From: Chloroflexota bacterium
GTDB taxonomy: Bacteria > Chloroflexota > Anaerolineae > Anaerolineales > Anaerolineaceae
DNA length: 7,242 nucleotides
Reading direction: 5' to 3'
Assembly: GCA_029265085.1 (NCBI GenBank)
Contig: JAJUJY010000194.1
Location: 1 to 7,242, forward strand
Made by a program: the position numbers and the translations under genes. The notes under the pieces were generated by a model. It searched no databases, was not told where the DNA came from, and saw only the letters and a list, made by a program, of their open reading frames with translations. Position 1 is the stretch's first letter; the number at the start of each line of letters is the position of its first letter. Below are positions 1 to 4,384 of the stretch, in pieces.

Positions 1-267
1 GCTGGTTTTTGCACCCTCTGGTTTGACGATGTCAACCGCACCGGAGTCTTTGAGCCGGTCGGAGTTGCCCCTGCCTACCAACGGCGCGGATTAGGAAAAG
101 CATTAATGTTTTCAGGATTGGCGAAACTCAAACAGATGGGCGCACAGTTTGCTTTTGTCGGTTCCTACTCCGAGCAAGCGCACGCACTCTATGCTTCGGC
201 GGGTTTTACTGATTATGAGTTGAGTGAATCATGGCAAAGAGAATGGCCAATGAAAGAGGAACGATAA
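1..267 (+). CDS. GNAT family N-acetyltransferase, C-terminal part (5' end outside window)
   Basis: The frame is open from the first base to a TAA at 265-267 and gives 88 residues, so the N-terminal part lies outside the window. The core acetyl-CoA-binding motif A of GNAT enzymes is visible: a beta strand ending V-A-P, then Y-Q-R-R-G-L-G-K-A at residues 26-34. This is the Q/R-x-x-G-x-G/A pyrophosphate-binding loop followed by its helix. Further on, the S-E-Q-A-H-A-L-Y-A-S-A-G-F stretch (about 57-69) matches motif B, where a Tyr often acts as the general acid. GNAT enzymes transfer an acetyl group from acetyl-CoA to an amine. The substrate cannot be read from this fragment. The stop overlaps the start of the next gene by one base (TAATG), so the two are probably co-transcribed and translationally coupled. 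Confidence 0.88.
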   Translation, partial: AGFCTLWFDDVNRTGVFEPVGVAPAYQRRGLGKALMFSGLAKLKQMGAQFAFVGSYSEQAHALYASAGFTDYELSESWQREWPMKEER

Positions 268-992
268 TGTCAGATCAAATTGCAAAGCCGGAAGAGAAAA
301 TCTGTCAAATTTGTGGAAAAACTACACCCACCCCAATGGTTAAAGCCGATTCAATCCGCCCCGTATTGGTTGTATTTATTCAACAGGATGCCGGTCATTG
401 GGATAAAGCCGGTTGGATCTGCCAGGATGATTTAGAAATCTACCGCTATAAATATGTGGAAAAATTAATTATCGAAGAAAAAGGTGAATTAACCCAACTT
501 GAGGCTGAAATTCTATCCAGCCTGCGTGAAAACACCATCCTTGCCAAAAATCCGGAAGAAGAATTTGAGACCCAATTAACTTTTGGACAAAAAGTTGCTG
601 ATAAGATCGCTGATTTTGGTGGTTCGTGGAGATTCATTTTTCTATTTGGTTTTATCATCCTGGTATGGATGGTTACCAACACGATAATCCTGGCCAAACA
701 GGCTTTTGATCCATACCCATTTATTTTACTAAACCTTGTTTTATCTACATTGGCTGCCATTCAAGCCCCAGTGATCATGATGAGCCAAAACCGCCAGGAA
801 GCCCGTGACCGCCAACGCTCCTTGCACGATTACCAGGTTAACCTCAAAGCCGAATTGGAAATTCGCCAACTACATCAAAAGGTAGATCACTTACTCTCCC
901 AGCAATGGGAACGGCTGGCAGAGATTCAGGAAGTCCAAATAGAGATCCTCAAAGAAATTCGTGATCGGGTATCGCCTGAACAAAAAAATTAA
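267..992 (+). CDS. DUF1003 family membrane protein with N-terminal Cys motif
   Basis: This 241-residue protein carries the full DUF1003 signature. It has T-F-G-Q-K-V-A-D-K-I-A-D-F-G-G-S-W (about 105-121), a first membrane helix (about 122-142), F-D-P-Y-P-F-I-L-L-N-L (147-157), and a second helix running into A-P-V-I-M-M-S-Q-N-R (167-176). A charged helix with H-D-Y-x-V-N-L-K-A-E-L-E (187-198) and a probable coiled-coil tail follow. The N-terminus has C13-x2-C16 plus H44 and C52, a possible small metal-binding knuckle. The family's biochemical role is not established. I chose the ATG at 267 over the upstream in-frame ATG at 231. The 267 start overlaps the acetyltransferase stop as TAATG and has AGAGGA a few bases upstream, whereas a 231 start would lie deep inside the preceding gene. 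Confidence 0.9.
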   Translation: MSDQIAKPEEKICQICGKTTPTPMVKADSIRPVLVVFIQQDAGHWDKAGWICQDDLEIYRYKYVEKLIIEEKGELTQLEAEILSSLRENTILAKNPEEEFETQLTFGQKVADKIADFGGSWRFIFLFGFIILVWMVTNTIILAKQAFDPYPFILLNLVLSTLAAIQAPVIMMSQNRQEARDRQRSLHDYQVNLKAELEIRQLHQKVDHLLSQQWERLAEIQEVQIEILKEIRDRVSPEQKN

Positions 993-1003
993 AAATACAG
1001 TGA

Positions 1004-1040
1004 AAAAGGATTGAGATGCCTTTGCATTCTCAATCCTTTT
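1004..1040. terminator. Rho-independent terminator, probably bidirectional
   Basis: A 13-bp perfect stem pairs 1004-1016 (AAAAGGATTGAGA) with 1028-1040 (TCTCAATCCTTTT). It is extended inward by TGC/GCA around a one-base bulge, leaving a short CTTT loop. The stem ends in T runs on both strands: TTTT on the plus strand, and TTTTT on the minus strand from the A run at 1003-1007. It lies 11 nt after the DUF1003 stop and 21 nt after the stop of the convergent regulator gene, so it can serve both units. The G+C part of the stem is modest, so efficiency is uncertain. Confidence 0.82.
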
Positions 1041-1061
1041 GATATAAAAATGGGCGTTATT

Positions 1062-1394
1062 TTATTCCGGCAGTTCGTCCAGAACCTGTTTCATCGCTTT
1101 CTTATAATTCCGGAAAGCAGTTTTCCCGGATGCTGTAATTTGCACCATGGTATGTGGTTTCTTTCCCTGGAATTCTTTAACCAGGGAGATATAACCAGCT
1201 TCTTCCAACTTGCTCAGATGTGTAGCCAGATTTCCCCAGGTCAGGCCGGTCATGCGGGTCAAAAAGACATAATCCGCGCTATCCACTACCGAAAGATAGG
1301 TTAAAACCATCAACCGCGCAGGCGCATGGATCACCTGGTCTAATTCACCCAAAAGATTAACCTGTTCAATCAGAGGATCACGCTGCTCATCCAT
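1062..1394 (-). CDS. Winged-helix transcriptional regulator, HTH_34/MarR-ArsR-like
   Basis: This 110-residue protein is a single winged-helix domain. The opening L-D-x-V-I-H-A-P-A-R-L-M-V-L-T-Y-L (18-34) is typical of the HTH_34 (PF13601-like) family. It is followed by a helix ending T-G-L-T (49-52), the recognition helix W-G-N-L-A-T-H-L-S-K-L-E-E-A-G-Y (53-68), a beta wing with K-E-F-x-G-K-K-P (73-80), and I-T-A-S-G-K (86-91) leading into a C-terminal helix. There is no separate ligand-binding domain and no obvious metal-binding cysteines. The ATG at 1394 is preceded on its strand by AAAGGG at good spacing. It begins 3 nt after the stop of the membrane protein gene, so the two form an operon. 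By analogy with such pairs it probably represses its own operon. The signal is unknown. Confidence 0.85.
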   Translation of the reverse strand: MDEQRDPLIEQVNLLGELDQVIHAPARLMVLTYLSVVDSADYVFLTRMTGLTWGNLATHLSKLEEAGYISLVKEFQGKKPHTMVQITASGKTAFRNYKKAMKQVLDELPE

Positions 1395-1397
1395 GGT

Positions 1398-2024
1398 TTA
1401 CCCTTTCTCTGTGGATTTCAGCGGGGATTGTACCAAAATTCGGATAAGTTTCACCAGTCCAATGAGCAGCAGCAGGCTGCACACTGCCCCATAAGTAACC
1501 GGGTAACCGTGGTGAGATGCGCCAGCGTTCCGGTACAACCATTCACCCACCAGGGGGGATGCCCCAAACAGCAATCCATACAGATAGAAGAATGGGTAAT
1601 TCAAGAATATTGCCGCAGTGGAAAAAGCAACCAACAAAATTCCCCCAAAAATGACCGCAGGCATCCATCCAGAACCTCCCGTTGAAAACGCAAAGTACAC
1701 ACCGATAGCCAGGGCGATCACATTCACCGCGACCAGGAGAATATTCATCGTGCGTAAACGCGCTTTACGCCATGAGCCAAATTTTACCCGGCCAATTCTT
1801 GGCTGGATCCAATTCCTGCGGATCAAGCGCACAGCCAGGTAAACCAGCCCCCAAAATGGCAGAAAAATTGCCGAGCTCCAGAAATCACCCAACGAAACGC
1901 TTAAGAATGGCGCAAGTGCAAACAAGGAAAAGAAACAGGCCAGGCCAATTTCAATCAAGCCGTCCTGAAAAACGGTTTGAAATATTTTTCGCTCCGCAGT
2001 TTTAAGATGAGCATCGGAATTCAT
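1398..2024 (-). CDS. Polytopic integral membrane protein of unknown function
   Basis: I do not recognise a named family for this 208-residue protein. It has a short polar N-terminus, then about five to six hydrophobic segments: roughly 22-45, 49-68, 93-114, 120-142, 144-165 and 177-199. Between the second and third segments lies a basic cytoplasmic loop with R-R-N-W-I-Q-P-R-I-G-R-V-K-F (69-82) and several more Arg/Lys, the most family-like motif in the protein. No catalytic motif or ABC/transport signature is visible. The ATG at 2024 is preferred to the upstream in-frame ATG at 2084. It has AGGAG six to seven bases upstream, and the 2084 codon lies upstream of the predicted transcription start. 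The gene is paired with the winged-helix regulator 3 nt downstream, suggesting regulated expression in response to an envelope or metabolic cue. Confidence 0.8.
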   Translation of the reverse strand: MNSDAHLKTAERKIFQTVFQDGLIEIGLACFFSLFALAPFLSVSLGDFWSSAIFLPFWGLVYLAVRLIRRNWIQPRIGRVKFGSWRKARLRTMNILLVAVNVIALAIGVYFAFSTGGSGWMPAVIFGGILLVAFSTAAIFLNYPFFYLYGLLFGASPLVGEWLYRNAGASHHGYPVTYGAVCSLLLLIGLVKLIRILVQSPLKSTEKG

Positions 2025-2046
2025 ACCAATCTCCTTCCGAAAAAGT

Positions 2047-2063
2047 ACTTTGTTTTTCAAAGT
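2047..2063. promoter_or_regulatory. Candidate operator: perfect inverted repeat
   Basis: ACTTTG (2047-2052) and CAAAGT (2058-2063) form a perfect 6-bp inverted repeat around five T (plus strand). The repeat sits just downstream of the predicted -10 of the minus-strand promoter, at about +5 to +21, and ahead of the ribosome binding site at about 2031-2038. That is where a bound repressor would block transcription. The dyad symmetry fits a dimeric winged-helix protein such as the co-encoded regulator at 1062-1394. A role as a weak RNA hairpin is possible but less likely, given the A/T-rich loop and short stem. Binding by that regulator is inference. Confidence 0.5.
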
Positions 2064-2074
2064 TATTTGTAAAT

Positions 2075-2103
2075 AATATTGCATATTTGCAGCAAAAAGT
2101 CAA
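2075..2103 (-). promoter_or_regulatory. Sigma70-type promoter for membrane protein/regulator operon
   Basis: Read on the minus strand there is a -35 TTGACT (2103-2098), a 17-bp spacer, and a -10 AATATT (2080-2075) preceded by an extended-10 TGC. A second possible -10, TATTAT, overlaps it at 2078-2073 with a 19-bp spacer. The predicted start near 2068 leaves a leader of about 44 nt containing the inverted repeat and AGGAG. The gap from the kinase stop (2166) to this gene holds no convincing terminator, so this operon may also receive read-through from the two-component operon. Confidence 0.6.
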
Positions 2104-2165
2104 GCAGTATTTTTTCAGCATGCTGCAGGAGTAAACGAAGGGATGCGGATGATTACCGAAATATT
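2104..2165. other. Gap after the histidine kinase with no terminator seen
   Basis: Between the kinase stop and the next promoter on the same strand I see no stem followed by a T run. The only symmetric element is the 10-bp palindrome CAGCATGCTG at 2116-2125. On the minus strand A residues follow it, and it would have no loop, so it is not a terminator. Read-through from the two-component operon into the membrane protein/regulator operon is therefore possible. Confidence 0.45.
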
Positions 2166-3566
2166 TCAGCTTGTTTTGAATGCCGGAAACAGAATAAGTA
2201 TGCGAGTTCCCTGGCCTGGTTCGGATTCTGCCTGAACCCGCCCTCCCTGGGCTTCCACCAGAGACTTGACAATTGCCAACCCCAGACCGGAATTATCCTC
2301 CTCGTGACGCATCCGATCTGCCCGGTAAAAGCGGTTAAAAATAAACGGCAAATCTTCCGGTGCAATCCCTGAACCATTATCCTGCACAGATAAAACCACC
2401 TCGCCTGCCTGTACTTCCGCTGACAATACAATCTCGCCACCTGCCGGGGTATACCGCAGAGCATTTGCAATCAGGTTGCTCAACACCTGGAACATGCGCC
2501 CCTCATCCACCAAGATCTTGGGCACATCTGGGGCTGCAATCACCTGGAGGTTTATTTGCAGTTGTTGGGATTGATGATAATACGTTGCAGCGCACTGCCC
2601 TAACAAAACTCCGGGAGTAACCGCTTGCTTGTATAAAGGAAGTTCCCCCGCATCTGCCTGAGAGAGGGTGCGCAAATCGTTAACCAGGCGCTGCAAATGC
2701 TGCACATCTGCATAAATTACCGAGATTCGTTCCGGTGTTGGTTGAAGAACCCCATCCTGCATGGCTTCCAGATAGCCGGCAATAACCGTCAGGGGTGTGC
2801 GCAAATCGTGCGCAATATCCGCAGTCATTTGGCGGCGCAGCCGGTTAGCCTGGGAAACCTCCCGGCTCATTTGATTAACCGCTTCGGCTAATTTACCAAT
2901 CTCGTCTTGAGAGGTTACCTGTACCTCTTGCTCCAACTCTCCGCTGCGCATGCGCTCTACTGCCCCGGTCAGATCACGCAGCGGGCGGGTTAATTGGCGG
3001 GACAGAATAATTGCCAGAGCCAATGCGACAAGAATTGCCACCACCGCAGACAGGCTCAATGCCAGGGTAGTTTGCTGCAAATAGCCTTTTTCTTCCAGGG
3101 TTAATTCAATTGGCTGCTGGATAGGCAAAATGTAACCAATCACCTCACCATTCCGCTCTACCGGATCACTCTTCTTCAACACATCCTGAGGTATTTTGGC
3201 ACCAACAAGGTATTGAGGGGTTCGCAAAACCGAAACACCGGATGAATCTGCTAGCCCAAAATATTGGCGGCGGTATCGTTCCGGGAATGGATTTTTTGCT
3301 TCAGGCAGCGCCATTGGCGGCGATTGGGGTTCTCCTAAGGAAAACAGATCTTGCGATCGTAAATAATCCTCTAACCCAACCCAGCTTTGATTTTGTTCGT
3401 AATAATCCAGCAACACCGCTTTAAAAGCACTCCGGTTTTGATCTTGGATCAGTTGGTTAAGCCGTACCGGGCTGCTTAAGCGAATAGAAATAAACAGAAT
3501 TCCAACCGCACTCAATGCGACCAGTAAAAAGGCAATGATCAAGGTCCGGGCAAGTGATGTTTTCAT
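2166..3566 (-). CDS. Membrane sensor histidine kinase, BaeS-like
   Basis: This complete 466-residue kinase has membrane helix 1 at about 8-27 and an extracytoplasmic sensor region of about 140 residues (28-166). Helix 2 (about 168-189) runs into a HAMP domain (190-241, with L-T-R-P-L-R-D-L and D-E-I-G-K-L-A). The HisKA dimerisation helix has the H-box A-D-I-A-H-D-L-R-T-P-L, with H253 as the phosphoacceptor. The HATPase domain shows the N box (N364, N368 in N-L-I-A-N-A-L-R-Y-T-P), the G1 box D-N-G-S-G (396-400), the F box F-x-R-F-Y-R-A-D (410-417) and the G2 box G-L-G-L (427-430), so all catalytic elements are present. The sensor region contains no recognised domain. The start codon overlaps the regulator stop as ATGA, indicating translational coupling. 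Its cognate partner is the response regulator just upstream. The stimulus is unknown, but the divergent glycosyltransferase suggests an envelope-related signal. Confidence 0.95.
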   Translation of the reverse strand: MKTSLARTLIIAFLLVALSAVGILFISIRLSSPVRLNQLIQDQNRSAFKAVLLDYYEQNQSWVGLEDYLRSQDLFSLGEPQSPPMALPEAKNPFPERYRRQYFGLADSSGVSVLRTPQYLVGAKIPQDVLKKSDPVERNGEVIGYILPIQQPIELTLEEKGYLQQTTLALSLSAVVAILVALALAIILSRQLTRPLRDLTGAVERMRSGELEQEVQVTSQDEIGKLAEAVNQMSREVSQANRLRRQMTADIAHDLRTPLTVIAGYLEAMQDGVLQPTPERISVIYADVQHLQRLVNDLRTLSQADAGELPLYKQAVTPGVLLGQCAATYYHQSQQLQINLQVIAAPDVPKILVDEGRMFQVLSNLIANALRYTPAGGEIVLSAEVQAGEVVLSVQDNGSGIAPEDLPFIFNRFYRADRMRHEEDNSGLGLAIVKSLVEAQGGRVQAESEPGQGTRILILFPAFKTS

Positions 3567-4246
3567 AGATCCGCACGGAAACGATAACCCACGCCAAAAA
3601 CCGTCTCAATATATTTCGGTTGGTCAGGATCTGGCTCAACCTTAACCCGTAAATTTCGGATATGAACATTTAAGGTACGGTCCAGGCCAACAAACCCGCT
3701 TTGCAGCAAGTTTTCTACCAATTGTTCGCGAGTAAAGACCCGGCCGCGCGAATTCATTAAAATTGCCAGCAAGTCAAACTCGATCGGAGTCAAATGCACC
3801 GGTTGGTTCGCAACCAGCACAATCCGGGCTGCTTCATCCAAACAAATCTGATCCACACGGATCATTCGCCCGGCGTGCGGAGCACCTTCCACGCGGCGTA
3901 ATACCGCTTTGATACGAGAAACCAATTCGCGCATTCGAAACGGCTTAATCACATAATCATCCGCCCCTAATTCCAATCCCAGAACTGCATCGGTCTCCTC
4001 TTCACGAGCGGTAATAATAATCACTGGCGTATTCTTTTCCTGGCGGTATTTGCGCAAGAACTCAAAGCCGTCCATTTCGGGCATCATCAAATCCAGCAAA
4101 ATCAAATCAGGCTGCTCTTGCCGCGCAGTATAAATGGCCTCTCGACCATTTGCAGCGACAACAGCCTTAAACCCTTGTTCTTCCAGGTATTCCTGGAGCA
4201 ATCGGCGCACATTGGCCTTATCATCAACCACCAAAATTGTTTTCAT
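3563..4246 (-). CDS. OmpR/PhoB-family response regulator
   Basis: The 227-residue protein has a receiver domain (1-120) and a C-terminal OmpR-type winged helix (about 128-225). The receiver residues are all in place: acidic pair D8/D9, phosphoacceptor D52 in L-L-D-L-M-M-P-E-M-D-G, switch T79, and K101 in the V-I-K-P-F turn. The effector domain shows L-T-P-I-E-F-D-L-L, the recognition helix around R-T-L-N-V-H-I-R-N-L-R-V-K-V, and the closing wing I-E-T-V-F-G-V-G-Y-R-F. It is first in a two-gene operon with the histidine kinase, overlapping it by 4 nt. The only reasonable start is the ATG at 4246. It lacks a clear Shine-Dalgarno sequence, and the predicted transcription start is about 3 nt upstream, so the message may be leaderless. 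A response-regulator-like box sits on its own promoter, suggesting positive autoregulation. Confidence 0.96.
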   Translation of the reverse strand: MKTILVVDDKANVRRLLQEYLEEQGFKAVVAANGREAIYTARQEQPDLILLDLMMPEMDGFEFLRKYRQEKNTPVIIITAREEETDAVLGLELGADDYVIKPFRMRELVSRIKAVLRRVEGAPHAGRMIRVDQICLDEAARIVLVANQPVHLTPIEFDLLAILMNSRGRVFTREQLVENLLQSGFVGLDRTLNVHIRNLRVKVEPDPDQPKYIETVFGVGYRFRADL

Positions 4247-4255
4247 CGTACAGCC

Positions 4256-4291
4256 ATCATACTTAATATTTATTCAGATTTGGTTAAGAAA
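4256..4291 (-). promoter_or_regulatory. Promoter and response-regulator box for the two-component operon
   Basis: On the minus strand a -10 hexamer TATGAT (4261-4256) has no consensus -35. The 17-bp upstream position reads ACCAAA. The arm at 4271-4291 covers this position. Read toward the gene it contains TCTTAA-CCAAA-TCTGAA (4289-4273), two hexamers 11 bp apart. The box ends 11 nt before the -10, as a Pho-box-type activator site does when it replaces the -35. The predicted start is near 4249, only about 3 nt before the ATG. Confidence 0.65.
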
Positions 4292-4335
4292 ATAAAATAA
4301 TCATTCCTTTACCATTTCTAAACCAAATCTGAATA
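4271..4335. repeat. Long inverted repeat in divergent intergenic region
   Basis: Arms of 21 bp at 4271-4291 and 4315-4335 are reverse complements at 20 of 21 positions, including a perfect 15-bp block (4271-4285 with 4321-4335). The A/T-rich spacer is 23 nt. The arm centres are 44 bp apart, about four helical turns, placing both on nearly the same face of the DNA. The repeat lies between the two predicted transcription starts, so it is probably not transcribed from either promoter. It is better explained as two oppositely oriented protein-binding sites than as a terminator or attenuator. Confidence 0.9.
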
Positions 4336-4350
4336 TTTCCCTTCTACAAT
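4315..4350 (+). promoter_or_regulatory. Promoter and response-regulator box for the glycosyltransferase gene
   Basis: The -10 TACAAT (4345-4350) has no consensus -35. The 17-bp position reads ACCAAA (4322-4327), inside the arm at 4315-4335. Read toward the gene the arm contains TCTAAA-CCAAA-TCTGAA (4317-4333), hexamers 11 bp apart, ending 11 nt before the -10. The geometry mirrors the two-component promoter exactly. The predicted start near 4357 leaves a leader of about 28 nt with AGGA at 4373-4376, a normal ribosome binding site. Confidence 0.68.
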
Positions 4351-4384
4351 ACAGGTGCAAATATGATTTTACAGGAACTTTGTC

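Noticed and set aside
231..266. Upstream in-frame ATG as the start of the DUF1003 gene
   Set aside because: It lies inside the acetyltransferase gene and adds 12 residues with no family similarity. The ATG at 267 overlaps the previous stop and has a good ribosome binding site.
1011..1304. Plus-strand open frame over the winged-helix regulator gene
   Set aside because: It starts inside the terminator hairpin, encodes nothing recognisable, and is antisense to a clear regulator gene.
2025..2084. Upstream in-frame ATG (2084) as the start of the 208-aa membrane protein
   Set aside because: The codon lies upstream of the predicted transcription start (near 2068) and close to the -10. The ATG at 2024 has AGGAG correctly spaced.
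2116..2125. Palindrome CAGCATGCTG as an operator or terminator
   Set aside because: It has no loop, is followed by A rather than T on the coding strand, and a 10-bp palindrome of this kind can occur by chance. It is not enough to call without conservation.
2153..2470. Alternate minus-strand frame over the 3' end of the histidine kinase
   Set aside because: The kinase frame carries intact ATPase motifs through its stop at 2166, so there is no frameshift to explain and the alternate frame is a shadow.
4271..4335. The long inverted repeat as a terminator, attenuator or transposon end
   Set aside because: It lies between two divergent predicted starts, so it should not be in either transcript. 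It has no T run or nearby transposase. The repeated half-sites and promoter placement fit protein binding better.
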